Shown here piece by piece: positions 17,539-26,127 of a DNA stretch of 64,000 bases. Position 1 is the stretch's first letter, and every line of letters starts with the position of its first letter. The notes below the pieces were generated by a model. It was not told where the DNA came from and did no database searches. It was given only the letters and a program-made list of their open reading frames with translations. The position numbers and the translations under genes were made by a program. Where the stretch lies: contig NZ_JAHXBF010000019.1 in assembly GCF_020103695.1 (NCBI RefSeq), forward strand, positions 62,001-126,000, given 5' to 3'. This DNA comes from Hyalangium versicolor (GTDB lineage: Bacteria; Myxococcota; Myxococcia; Myxococcales; Myxococcaceae).

Positions 17539-18831
17539 GTGCCAAGTTCGCGCTTCATGCGCCGCATCGTTCTCACCGCCGCTGTAACGGTCGTTGCGCT
17601 TCTAACGTGGACTGGCCTCGTCTCCGCCGCTGCGCTCCACGGCTGGGGCCGAGCGCCTGTCGCACCGCGCGGTGACACACAAGCCTTCGCCGCAGCCGCC
17701 CGCGCCAAGCTCGACAAGGAGAGCCGTGGCAACGCGGCGCTCGTGCTCATCGAAGAGGGCCACGTCGCTGCGACTCATTTCCAATCGGTCGGCGCTCCGG
17801 TCGACGGCACTTCGCTCTTCCAGGTCGCCTCGCTCAGCAAATGGATAACGGCCTGGGGCGTGATGACGCTCGTCGAGCAAGGCAAGCTCGAGCTCGACGC
17901 GCCGGTCTCGCGCTATCTCACGCGCTGGCGCCTGCCCGAGAGCCCGTACAACGATCAGGTCACGTTACGCCGCGTGCTCAGCCACACTGCGGGCTTCACC
18001 GATGGCCTTGGCTATGCGGGCTTTCCGCCCGGTGCCCCGATCCAATCTCTTGAAGAGTCGCTCACGCGCGCGGCCGATGCATCGCCCGGCGCTGCCGGCG
18101 CCGTGCGAGTCGGCTACAAGCCTGGCACCGACTGGCGTTATTCCGGAGGCGGCTACACGCTCTTGCAGTTGCTCATCGAGGAAGTGTCAGGCGAGCCGTT
18201 CAACGATTACATGCGCCGCGCCGTGCTCGTCCCGCTCGGAATGACAGGCTCGACCTTCGTGCTCGACGACGCGACGCGCCCACACGTCGCCGCGAGCTAC
18301 GATTCCGACGGACTCGAAGCGACGCATTTCACGTTCACGGCCACAGCCGCCGTTTCGCTCTATACATCCACGGACGACCTCACGCGCTTCCTCCAGGCGC
18401 ACAGGCCCGGCCCCCAAGGCGAGCCCGAAGGACGCGACGTGTTGCGCCCCGAAACGCTGCGGTTGATGCGCCACCCCGAAGGGCATCGCTACGGCTTCCC
18501 CATCTGGGGCCTCGGCCTCGTCCTCTACGCACCCAATGACACCGGCGGCTTCGTCATCGGCCATGACGGCAACAACGCGCCCACCAACACTGCGGCGCGC
18601 ATCGATCCCGATTCCGGCGACGGAATCATTGTGCTGCTCACGGGCACGCCGCTCCTCGCCTCGAGAGTCGCGGGCGAATGGGTGTTCTGGAACGTCGGCG
18701 AAGTCGATCTGCTCACCGTCGTGATGGAAGCGAGGCGCGCCTTCGTCTGGCTCATCGGCGGTTGGCTCGCCCTCCTCGCAGCCGCCACCTTCGCCACGAT
18801 CTCCTGGTGGCGGCGCAAACCCGGGTCTTGA
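17539..18831 (+). CDS. Beta-lactamase-family serine hydrolase, membrane-associated
   Basis: Penicillin-binding-protein-like class C hydrolase. A hydrophobic N-terminus (about residues 8-30) directs export. The catalytic SxxK is SLSK at about residue 100 in FQVASLSKWITAWG, and the YxN-type motif appears as WRYSGGGY. A further block, VIGHDGNNAP, replaces the KTG region, as in esterase-like members. The C-terminus has one transmembrane helix (about 400-422) followed by WWRRK, so the catalytic domain probably faces the periplasm on a membrane anchor. GTG at 17539 has a weak GGGGA; ATG at 17557 is an alternative. The CpG-rich composition resembles the preceding operon more than the surrounding genes. 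Substrate unknown. Confidence 0.85.
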   Translation: MPSSRFMRRIVLTAAVTVVALLTWTGLVSAAALHGWGRAPVAPRGDTQAFAAAARAKLDKESRGNAALVLIEEGHVAATHFQSVGAPVDGTSLFQVASLSKWITAWGVMTLVEQGKLELDAPVSRYLTRWRLPESPYNDQVTLRRVLSHTAGFTDGLGYAGFPPGAPIQSLEESLTRAADASPGAAGAVRVGYKPGTDWRYSGGGYTLLQLLIEEVSGEPFNDYMRRAVLVPLGMTGSTFVLDDATRPHVAASYDSDGLEATHFTFTATAAVSLYTSTDDLTRFLQAHRPGPQGEPEGRDVLRPETLRLMRHPEGHRYGFPIWGLGLVLYAPNDTGGFVIGHDGNNAPTNTAARIDPDSGDGIIVLLTGTPLLASRVAGEWVFWNVGEVDLLTVVMEARRAFVWLIGGWLALLAAATFATISWWRRKPGS

Positions 18832-18967
18832 GGCACCCCGGGTCCCGGCGCACTGCTGCTGCAGCGTCAGCCAGCGCGGCACCCGTTTTCTATCGACTCT
18901 CAAGAATCGCGAGTAACGTTGGGACCGCAACACGCCCATGCAACCCCCCTTCAGCAAGGAGCGATGG

Positions 18968-19789
18968 ATGCGCCCCATGAACTCGTTGTCCGTTGTCGCG
19001 GTTTTTGGTCTGTGTCTCGCCGGTTGTGGAGCCCCCCAGGAAGATCTCGGCGGTGACGGGCTCGCCAGTCAGATCGAACGGGACTTCGGTGGGCCGAGCG
19101 GCCTCATGGATTTCTTCGAGAGCCACTCGGAGGCAGAGATCCAGCAGGCTCTTGCGCCCTATGGCGTCGGGTTCCAGCTCCACACTCCAGAGGAACTCCA
19201 GCAGGAGATGGAGCTCCGCGGTGCCACGGGCGTCAACGCCGCGCTCATCACCGACTGCCCGCAGTACTTCCCGACGAGCGATCGGAACATCTGGCACAGC
19301 CTGAACGGCGAGTACTACTACATCGAAGGCTCGGGCCGACCGAACCGGGCATATTCGTACCTGCCGCCGATCGCCGCCGAGGCGCGCAACGACTCCTGCC
19401 AGACGAGCGTGGGGCAGTGGGGCGACGCGGCCAATCCCAGCAACGACTACGACGGAGGGCACCTCATCGGCTCGCAGCTCGGTGGCTGGGGGAAGCGGGC
19501 GAACCTGGTGCCTCAGGATGCCAACTTCAACCGCGGGAACTGGGTGACGCTCGAGAACAAGATGGCCAAGTGCGCGTCGCTGCCCGCGGGCCGGCTGCGC
19601 TACTACATCGGCGCGAACTACTCGAACAGCACCACGCTCATCCCCAACACGCTGACGATGCAGATCACCAACCAGTCCAGCGGGGCCAACATCTCCCTCT
19701 CGTTCGATAACGTGGACTACGGCGGCACGAATGGCACGGCCCAGAAGAACAGTGGCGTGACGTTCCTGACCAACCAGGGCTGCAACTGA
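18968..19789 (+). CDS. Secreted DNA/RNA non-specific endonuclease, lipoprotein
   Basis: A 273-aa lipoprotein (lipobox LAGC at about residue 20) with a pro-region of about 90 residues. The C-terminal domain is of the Endonuclea_NS_2 class: DGGHLIGSQLGGWG contains the catalytic His (Serratia-type DRGH variant) and ANLVPQDANFNRGNW the Mg-binding Asn. The AAGGAG at 18956-18961 fixes the ATG at 18968; an upstream in-frame ATG at 18938 lacks a ribosome site. It probably degrades extracellular or prey nucleic acid, and a role as a toxin effector is also possible given the two small genes that follow. Cysteines such as TDCPQY, DSCQ and KCAS suggest periplasmic disulfides. Confidence 0.85.
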   Translation: MRPMNSLSVVAVFGLCLAGCGAPQEDLGGDGLASQIERDFGGPSGLMDFFESHSEAEIQQALAPYGVGFQLHTPEELQQEMELRGATGVNAALITDCPQYFPTSDRNIWHSLNGEYYYIEGSGRPNRAYSYLPPIAAEARNDSCQTSVGQWGDAANPSNDYDGGHLIGSQLGGWGKRANLVPQDANFNRGNWVTLENKMAKCASLPAGRLRYYIGANYSNSTTLIPNTLTMQITNQSSGANISLSFDNVDYGGTNGTAQKNSGVTFLTNQGCN

Positions 19790-19869
19790 GCACCTTCGCA
19801 ACAGGGGCGCCGTCCGCTACCCAGGCTCAGGCGGCGCCTGTCGCGACTGTTTCGAGATCTTCAGCAAAC

Positions 19870-20364
19870 ATGATCTCCCGGTGCTGCTCCTTCCTCCTGC
19901 TGACACTCCTGGTCGCGTCGAGTTGCGTGAGCACGCCAGCCCCTCCGCTCTCCGGCTTCGGAGCTACAAGTCAGCGGCAGCCGACTCCATGGCCCAAGAG
20001 CACCAGGCACCAGGAACTCCGAGCCGATGGTGCTGGCCCCTCCACTCCGTCGACCCCATTACCGCCTCCCAAATCGAAAGATGACGAGCCCACCTTCTGT
20101 AAGTTGAACCCTGAAGGGTGTCCGCCTCTCCCGCATTCCAAACCAGAGCCTGGAGATCAGGCCATGGACCCATGGAAGTCTTTCGCGTGCATTCAGGCGT
20201 GCAATGCCGGTAGTGCAGCCGTGGAGCGGTTTTGCAGTGCACTCCCAGACAAGACCAAGAAACAGAAAGAAATTCGCGCCATCTGCTGGGGCGTGAGCCG
20301 AGGCGGACAGGCCGCATGTGTCGTGTTCTGCCGGGCCTATTTCGGCCCCCCAAGAGATCCCTGA
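19870..20364 (+). CDS. Small cysteine-rich lipoprotein
   Basis: A 164-aa exported protein with signal peptide and lipobox ASSC at about residue 19. A Pro/Ser-rich middle is followed by a compact cysteine-rich C-terminus: FACIQACNAG, ERFCSALPD, IRAICWGVS, AACVVFCRAYFG. The spacing of paired Cys suggests three or four disulfides. This composition is seen in small myxobacterial lipoproteins of unknown function. The stop is 10 bp before the next ATG, so they are coupled. It could modulate the upstream nuclease or be half of a separate pair with the next gene; neither is shown. Confidence 0.6.
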   Translation: MISRCCSFLLLTLLVASSCVSTPAPPLSGFGATSQRQPTPWPKSTRHQELRADGAGPSTPSTPLPPPKSKDDEPTFCKLNPEGCPPLPHSKPEPGDQAMDPWKSFACIQACNAGSAAVERFCSALPDKTKKQKEIRAICWGVSRGGQAACVVFCRAYFGPPRDP

Positions 20365-20374
20365 GGTGAACCCC

Positions 20375-20788
20375 ATGCCGGATGACGACTGGCGTCCGAA
20401 GTTGGCTCACATTGAAGATCCCATTGCTGACGACCTCTGGGAGTACGTCACGCCACAAGGACGACGACGCACCTCAAGGCTTATCGTGGGACGTCCTACC
20501 CACCATCCTCCGGCGCGAGCCTGGTACTGCCCCATCCTGATCGAGGGACACAGCCCTGGAGTTGATCCGGTGTTTGGTCAAGGACCCGTGGACGCGCTGA
20601 TGAACGCAATGACGGTGGTCAAAGCCTTCTTCGAGAAGAACCTCTCCGTCGTTCCCGGAGCCAAGCCGAGCCCGAGCCGCCAAAAGAGTCTCGTCACCTC
20701 TCGTCGACGGAACAAGAGTGCCCCCCAGGCAACCACTCCCGTAGCGAAGCCCCGGAAGACGAGCCGAAGCAAGCGCAGGAGGAACTAA
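20375..20788 (+). CDS. Small protein resembling DUF6968, with basic tail
   Basis: A 137-aa cytoplasmic protein. The core YVTPQGRRRTSRLIVGRP, then RAWYCPILIEG and GQGPVDALMNAMTVVKAFFE, resembles the small DUF6968 family (Trp/Tyr-Cys-Pro motif followed by an amphipathic helix); this recognition is from memory and moderate. The last 45 residues are a Lys/Arg/Ser-rich tail ending SRSKRRRN, which may bind nucleic acid. GAGGTGAA supports the ATG. Expressed together with the upstream Cys-rich lipoprotein. Immunity-like function is possible from the small size and context but is speculation. Confidence 0.5.
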   Translation: MPDDDWRPKLAHIEDPIADDLWEYVTPQGRRRTSRLIVGRPTHHPPARAWYCPILIEGHSPGVDPVFGQGPVDALMNAMTVVKAFFEKNLSVVPGAKPSPSRQKSLVTSRRRNKSAPQATTPVAKPRKTSRSKRRRN

Positions 20789-20815
20789 TCGGGGCATGAG
20801 TAGGACCGCAGAGCC

Positions 20816-20844
20816 GTGCCCCCCTCGAGTTCCGAGAGGGGCAC
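20816..20844. terminator. Terminator hairpin between convergent genes
   Basis: GTGCCCCCCTC pairs with GAGAGGGGCAC (one mismatch) around a 7-nt loop, 27 bp past the small-protein stop and 55 bp from the convergent F5/8 gene stop. Confidence 0.6.
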
Positions 20845-20898
20845 GCCAGCTTCAGAACTCCTCTCGGTCCTTGTCGAACCGAGACGCGGAGCTCACGG

Positions 20899-23130
20899 CT
20901 ACGGGCAGACCGTCTGGGGATGCTCGAAGCTCATGCCATCCACATCGAGCGTGAAGCCAGAGTCCCACGTATCCGCGTGGACCTCCACCTGCCGCAGGTT
21001 GTGCAAGTCCACCGCGCTCCCCGACACGCTCCAGGTGGAGTTCCCAGCGAGAGGGAGGGTGATGGCGGTCCAGGTGGTGCCGTCCTTGGTGAGCAACTGC
21101 TGGTTGGGCGTATAGGTCCGCCGCAGGCCGGCCGCATCCTGCAGCACCACCACGGGGAAGTTCCCCTGCCAGCCCACGGGCGTGGTGTTGAGGCCACGCA
21201 CGGCGAACCGCAGCTGCTCGTAGCCCGACACGTCCATCACGCTGCTGCCAGGCGCCGTGAAGCGAACGGCGAAGTCGAACGCAGCCTGGGTGACAGCGCG
21301 CAGCCCCTTGGAGCCCCGGTACACCTGGCTCCCAGTAAGCGCGCTCAGCGTCGTCGTCGCGTTGTCGGAGGCCCAGGACGTCCAGCGCAGCATCAGGTTG
21401 GACTCGGCCAGGTCTCCACAATCACGAGGCGCAACGCACACATCCCCCACCCGGTCCCCGTCCACGTCCGCCTGATCAGCGTTGGCCGTGGAGGGGCAAT
21501 TGTCCCTCCCGTTGGACACGTGGCCCGCGGGCACGGTGCAGGAGACGTACTGGGTGGAGAGATCTCCGAAGCCATCGCCGTCCGTGTCCGCGTACCACGT
21601 GGGGCACTCCAGCCCGAGCGCCAGGTCATCATGGTCGTCGAACACGCCCGTGCTGCACGGGGTGGCGCTGCCCGTGTAGCGGAACTGTCCACGGACAGCC
21701 TGGAGCCCTCCGGCCGGCAGCACGTAGGTCGCCTCCAGCGTCTGCTGCCCGCTCGCCACGGGATTCATCGTTCCCAGGAGCTGCCACGAAGGCTGCTGGG
21801 CCGTGCTGGTGGTGTACAGGTCCAGGAAGTCATTGGCGGCGCTCCACACCCAGACGGTGGCGGAGACCTTCACCAGCTTCCCCGCGGTGAGCGGCCCCCC
21901 ATCCACAGAGGACACCACCAGCCGGTCCAGGGACTCGTCCGAGTGGAACGTACCGTTGGTGCCATCCGCGCAACTCCCATAGAGGGTGTTGGAGGCGTTG
22001 GCCTCCGGGCCCAGGCCGGCGCGGCCAGTCAGCAGCGAGCCTGAGTCACACGTGGAGAAGCTCCCGGAGCATCGCGGCACCTGGAGCGTCGCATCATAGG
22101 TGGCCGTCGCGGCCGCCGCCGTGCAGACGCCCTGCCCGTAGAGCTGGATCTCATTCAGGTGTCCCCAGCCCCCATTCCACTGGGTCGCGCGGAAGCGGAC
22201 GTAGCGGGCGGAGACGGCCGGGAAGCTCACGTCCTGGGGCGTGCGGTTGTCCGCGTCCGTATGCGTCACCGTCTTCATCAGCAGCCACGAGGTGCCGTCC
22301 AAGCTGCCTTCCAGCACGCTGTCCGACGAGTCCCCGTAGTTGGTGTCCCAGCCCCAGACGACCCGGGCCCGGGAGATGTCATGCGGCGTCCCCAGATCCA
22401 CCCGGAGCCAGGCCCCGGTGGAGAGGTCGGTCTGCCAGGTGGTGCCATCGTTTCCATCCACGGCCTTGTCCGGCGTTCCCGTGGACCAGTAACCGCTGGA
22501 CGTCGCAGGCTTGTTGCGCGCCAGGTTCTCATAGAGCTGGATCTCGTTCAGGTGTCCCCAGCCCCCGTTCCACCGGGTCGCGCGGAAGCGGACGTAGCGG
22601 GCGGAGACAGCCGGGAAGGTCACATCCTGGGGCGTACGGTTGTCCGCATCCGTGTGCGTCACCGTCTTCATCGGCACCCACGAAGTGCCATCCAGGCTGC
22701 CCTCCAGCAGGCTGTCCGACGAGTCTCCGTAGTTGGTGTCCCAGCCCCAGATGACCCGAGCCCGGGAGATGGAGCGAGCCGCGCCCAGATCCACCTGGAG
22801 CCAGGCCCCGGTGGAAAGGTCCGTCTGCCAGGTGGTGCCATCGTTTCCATCCACAGCCTTGTCCGGCGTTCCCGTGGACCAGTAGCCGCTGGACGTCACG
22901 GGCTTGTTGAACGCGACGTTGTCTCCACAGGAGACCACGAGCGCCGCCTGCTCCGTCTCCCAGGAGTTCTCGGCAGCAGCCTCCTCAAGGGCCTCATTCC
23001 CCGCCGCGCCGCACCCTGTGAGTAGCGCTGCTCCCAGCAGTACCGAGACGCTCACGCTCCTCGTCACCCCAGCGCTCAGTCGCGCGGACGTGACACCGGC
23101 CCTGCGCACGATCTTCTGGCTCCGAAACAT
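20899..23130 (-). CDS. Secreted lipoprotein with tandem F5/8 type C domains
   Basis: A 743-aa exported protein with lipobox LLTGC. Two nearly identical discoidin/F5-8C domains follow (each about 130 aa, with NKP..SSGYWSTGTPDKAVDG and ARYVRFRAT..GGWGHLNEIQLY). Then come a beta-rich domain with Cys pairs, a thrombospondin-type calcium-binding segment (DTDGDGFGD...DNCPSTANADQADVDGDRVGD), and a C-terminal jelly-roll-like domain (about 600-743) resembling carbohydrate-binding modules. No catalytic domain is recognised, so it is likely a surface adhesin or carbohydrate-binding protein. GAGGAGG nine bases upstream fixes the ATG at 23130; longer frames from 23163 have no ribosome site. Confidence 0.82.
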   Translation of the reverse strand: MFRSQKIVRRAGVTSARLSAGVTRSVSVSVLLGAALLTGCGAAGNEALEEAAAENSWETEQAALVVSCGDNVAFNKPVTSSGYWSTGTPDKAVDGNDGTTWQTDLSTGAWLQVDLGAARSISRARVIWGWDTNYGDSSDSLLEGSLDGTSWVPMKTVTHTDADNRTPQDVTFPAVSARYVRFRATRWNGGWGHLNEIQLYENLARNKPATSSGYWSTGTPDKAVDGNDGTTWQTDLSTGAWLRVDLGTPHDISRARVVWGWDTNYGDSSDSVLEGSLDGTSWLLMKTVTHTDADNRTPQDVSFPAVSARYVRFRATQWNGGWGHLNEIQLYGQGVCTAAAATATYDATLQVPRCSGSFSTCDSGSLLTGRAGLGPEANASNTLYGSCADGTNGTFHSDESLDRLVVSSVDGGPLTAGKLVKVSATVWVWSAANDFLDLYTTSTAQQPSWQLLGTMNPVASGQQTLEATYVLPAGGLQAVRGQFRYTGSATPCSTGVFDDHDDLALGLECPTWYADTDGDGFGDLSTQYVSCTVPAGHVSNGRDNCPSTANADQADVDGDRVGDVCVAPRDCGDLAESNLMLRWTSWASDNATTTLSALTGSQVYRGSKGLRAVTQAAFDFAVRFTAPGSSVMDVSGYEQLRFAVRGLNTTPVGWQGNFPVVVLQDAAGLRRTYTPNQQLLTKDGTTWTAITLPLAGNSTWSVSGSAVDLHNLRQVEVHADTWDSGFTLDVDGMSFEHPQTVCP
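22138..22915. repeat. Tandem duplication of an F5/8-domain coding unit
   Basis: About 385 bp at 22138-22521 is repeated at 22528-22915, offset by about 390 bp with only scattered substitutions. Many differences are single bases, some silent, which points to a recent in-frame duplication or gene conversion. Confidence 0.85.
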
Positions 23131-23394
23131 TTGGTACGTCCTCCTCATCGCGTCGCGTTCCATTCGCGCCGCATGGAGGAGACGTCCCCCCCGCCAATCC
23201 TTACCTGGGAAATTCGTCCTCTTTTTTCCAGCGAGTCACGATCGACTTCCCGGACAGCCGAGGGTAGGAGTTCGGCGTTCCCATTCGGCCAGCGTTGGCA
23301 ATCGAGCGTTCGCCCGCTCCGCCCTGCATCCTGAGCACAGGGGACAAGGAGATACTGCGCGCGTCCTGTTCTTCCCGTGGAGGGCAGCACCGCC

Positions 23395-25323
23395 ATGCCT
23401 CGTGTCCTACCGCGCATCCACGGCCACTCATTCCCTCAGGGGCGCCCAGGGTCGCTCGAGATCTTCCGGTCCAGGGCGCTCCGATGGATCGATCTCCTGA
23501 TCTCGGAGCCCCTGCGGCGGGCTCCGCTCGCGGAGCGAACGCGCGCCCGGGTGCTGTCTGGCACCACCTGCGGTCTGCTCCTGTTCGACCTGCTCTACAC
23601 CGTGCTGCTGCCAGCTCCCGCTGGCGCATGGCTCTGGTGGATCCCCGGCATCACCGGCTGCTTGGGCATGTCCTGCGCACTGCTGTTGCTGCGCCGGGCG
23701 CGGACGCTCACGATCCCAGCGTTCGTCCTCTGCGCGAGCATGCTGTGGGAGGTCTCCCTCACCCTGGCCCTCTATCGGAATGCCTACGCCAGCACGCATG
23801 CTTCGTTCATGCTGGTGCCCGCCGTCGGCGTGTACCTGCTGGGCCCTCGCAAGGGACTCTTCCTCGCGCTGTTCGCCCTCCTGCCCCCCTTCATCATTGG
23901 CTGGCTGATCGATACCCAGACAGGCCTTCGGGAGATCCCTCCCGTGCCCGGGTTCCGCGGAGTGCTCCTCATCGCATTCGCGCTGTCCATGTTGAGCATC
24001 TGGCTGCTGGGCGCCGTGAACAGCGGTGTGCAGAACGCGGCACAGCAGACGCTCGAGCGCGCCCTGAAGGAACTCGGGGACTCCGAGCGCAAGCTCAGTA
24101 GCCTCTTCGAGAGCACGGACGGCATGATGTGCTCGCTCGATGAGGAAGGGCGCGTGCTCGTGGTCAACACGGCGATGAAGCAGCACTTCCGCCCCCTCTC
24201 CGGCCGCACGCCTGTCGTCGGCCAACAGCTCTTCGCGGAGGCGGAGCCGAGCATCCGGCAGGTGTGGGAGGAACGCTTTCAGCAGGTGCTCCAAGGCCAG
24301 CACCTGCGGTTCGAGGTGGAGTGCCGGGAGGGTCCATCCCAGGTCGTGCTGGATACCTCGCTGAGCCCCATCCTCGACGAGAACGGAGTGCCCAGGGGCA
24401 TCGTCCTGTTCTCGCGGGACATCACGGCTCGCAAGGAGGCGGAGACACGGCTGGCCGAGATGCACCGTACGCTGGTGGATGTCTCCCGGCAGGCCGGCAT
24501 GGCGGAGGTCGCCACGGGCGTGCTCCACAATGTGGGCAACGCCTTGAACAGCGTCAACATCTCGGCCCACTTCATCGGAGACAAGCTGCGCAAGCTGCGC
24601 GTCTCGGGCGTGGAAAGGACGGCCACGCTGATGAAGGAGCACTCGCACGAGCTGGGCTCCTTCCTCACCACGGATGCGCGAGGCCAGCAACTCCCGGCCT
24701 ATCTCGAGGCGCTCGCCCAGGGGCTCCACGCGGAGCAGGAGGCCCTCGTGAAGGAGGCGGACTCGCTGGCCGAGGGTATCGAGCACATCAAGGCCATCGT
24801 CAGCATGCAGCAGAAGCACGCGAAGACCGTCGGCGCCGTGGAGGCGCTCTCGGTGCCGCAGTTGCTGAACGAGGCGCTGCGCCTGAATGCCACGTCCTTC
24901 GAGCGCGCGAGCATCCGCATCGAGCGCGATTTCGCCGACGTGCCCTCCCTCGTCACGGATCGCCACAAGCTGATGCAGATCCTCATGAACCTGCTGACCA
25001 ACGCCCGGCACGCGTTGGAGGGCAGCGAGGGGAAGGACAGGTGCATGCGCATCCGCGTCGGATTCACCGCGGACGGCGAGCACCTGCTCGTCCAGGTGAG
25101 CGACAACGGCGTGGGGATTGCCCCGGAGCACCTGCCGCGCCTGTTCACCCAGGGCTTCACGACGAAGAAGGAAGGCCATGGGTTCGGCCTGCACGTGAGC
25201 GCCGTGTCGGCCAAGGAGATGAAGGGCCGGCTCACCTGCGCCAGTGCTGGGCTAGGTCAAGGCGCCACGTTCACCCTTGAACTGCCCCTGGCGGCTCCAG
25301 AACTCCCTACCCCAGGAGCGTGA
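23395..25323 (+). CDS. Orphan membrane sensor histidine kinase with PAS domain
   Basis: Five to six transmembrane segments occupy about residues 55-220, followed by a short coiled-coil and a PAS domain (about 235-350: SSLFESTDGMMCSLDEEGRV...LDENGVPRGIVLFSRDITARK). The dimerisation part has the unusual H-box EVATGVLHNVGNALNSVN, common in deltaproteobacterial kinases. The ATPase has LTNARHAL, DNGVGI, FTTKKEGHGFGLH and GATFTLELP. No response regulator is adjacent, so the partner is elsewhere. The ATG at 23395 has GGAGGG about 10 nt upstream; a GTG at 23377 is an alternative. Signal unknown. Confidence 0.9.
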   Translation: MPRVLPRIHGHSFPQGRPGSLEIFRSRALRWIDLLISEPLRRAPLAERTRARVLSGTTCGLLLFDLLYTVLLPAPAGAWLWWIPGITGCLGMSCALLLLRRARTLTIPAFVLCASMLWEVSLTLALYRNAYASTHASFMLVPAVGVYLLGPRKGLFLALFALLPPFIIGWLIDTQTGLREIPPVPGFRGVLLIAFALSMLSIWLLGAVNSGVQNAAQQTLERALKELGDSERKLSSLFESTDGMMCSLDEEGRVLVVNTAMKQHFRPLSGRTPVVGQQLFAEAEPSIRQVWEERFQQVLQGQHLRFEVECREGPSQVVLDTSLSPILDENGVPRGIVLFSRDITARKEAETRLAEMHRTLVDVSRQAGMAEVATGVLHNVGNALNSVNISAHFIGDKLRKLRVSGVERTATLMKEHSHELGSFLTTDARGQQLPAYLEALAQGLHAEQEALVKEADSLAEGIEHIKAIVSMQQKHAKTVGAVEALSVPQLLNEALRLNATSFERASIRIERDFADVPSLVTDRHKLMQILMNLLTNARHALEGSEGKDRCMRIRVGFTADGEHLLVQVSDNGVGIAPEHLPRLFTQGFTTKKEGHGFGLHVSAVSAKEMKGRLTCASAGLGQGATFTLELPLAAPELPTPGA

Positions 25324-25387
25324 GCCGCCATCCCATGCCTTGCACCAGCTATGACTGCCGCCCCTATCTGAACGGGAACGCGGTGAG

Positions 25388-25411
25388 CCTCACGGGCCAG
25401 TACCCGTGAGG
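25388..25411. terminator. Terminator hairpin at the end of the biosynthetic operon
   Basis: CCTCACGGG-ccagta-CCCGTGAGG is a perfect 9-bp stem between the stops of the kinase gene and the convergent pirin gene. It probably serves both directions. Confidence 0.65.
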
Positions 25412-25419
25412 TGAGACAC

Positions 25420-26127
25420 TCAAAGCACCGTCTCCATGAGCCACAAATCGGAAGGAGCCTTGATCTCCAGCTCGAGAGCATCCGTCTCGGCAACGAACAG
25501 GGTGTCCTGCCGCTGGAGTTGCTTTCCGGCAAAGGCGATGAGCCCATCGAGCACGAACAGCATCACTCCGTGACCGCGCTTGCGGAGCGTATGCCGAGCC
25601 GACTTCCCCGCCTCGAAGCTCCCCCGATAACACCAGACATCCTGCTTGAGGCTCAGGATGTTGTCCTCGGTGGAGGGCGCCACCTGCAGCTGCCACCGGT
25701 TCTTCCTCTGCGCGGGCTCGAACGACTTCAGCTGAATGTCTGGCTTGGTGTTCCGCGCCTTCGGCGCGATCCAGATCTGCAGGTGCCGCGAGGTCTTGTC
25801 GTTCCAGAGGTTCCCGCCCGCATGGTAGATGCCGGAACCACTGCTGATGAGCTGCACGGCATTCGAGTGGAGCTCCTGGGAGTACCCCAGGTTGTCCTTG
25901 TGGGACTCGAACCCGTCGATCACCACCGTGAGGACCTCGGTGTTCGCGTGCGGGTGCATCCCCACGAACGACTTCGGATACAGGAAGTCGTCGTTGAAGA
26001 CGTGGATGGGGCCAAAGTTGTCCGGCCTCACCACGGAGGGCTGCCCCAGGCTGAAGACGGCGTGCCCCTTGAACTCGGAGTTCTCGAACACTCCGAGATC
26101 CTGAGAGGACAGAGCGTGCGCTCTCAT
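25420..26127 (-). CDS. Pirin-family bicupin protein
   Basis: A 235-aa cytoplasmic bicupin of the pirin/YhhW class. The N-terminal cupin carries the metal-binding residues: GMHPHANTEVLTVVIDG (two His), ESHKDNLG (His) and SSGSGIYHAG. Some bacterial pirins oxidise flavonols (quercetinase); others are redox regulators. It is the last gene of a five-gene operon and overlaps the methyltransferase gene by 4 bp (ATGA). In that context an oxygenase acting on an aromatic or enediol intermediate is an attractive role, but this is inference. The second cupin keeps the fold but lacks obvious metal ligands, as usual in the family. Confidence 0.85.
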   Translation of the reverse strand: MRAHALSSQDLGVFENSEFKGHAVFSLGQPSVVRPDNFGPIHVFNDDFLYPKSFVGMHPHANTEVLTVVIDGFESHKDNLGYSQELHSNAVQLISSGSGIYHAGGNLWNDKTSRHLQIWIAPKARNTKPDIQLKSFEPAQRKNRWQLQVAPSTEDNILSLKQDVWCYRGSFEAGKSARHTLRKRGHGVMLFVLDGLIAFAGKQLQRQDTLFVAETDALELEIKAPSDLWLMETVL

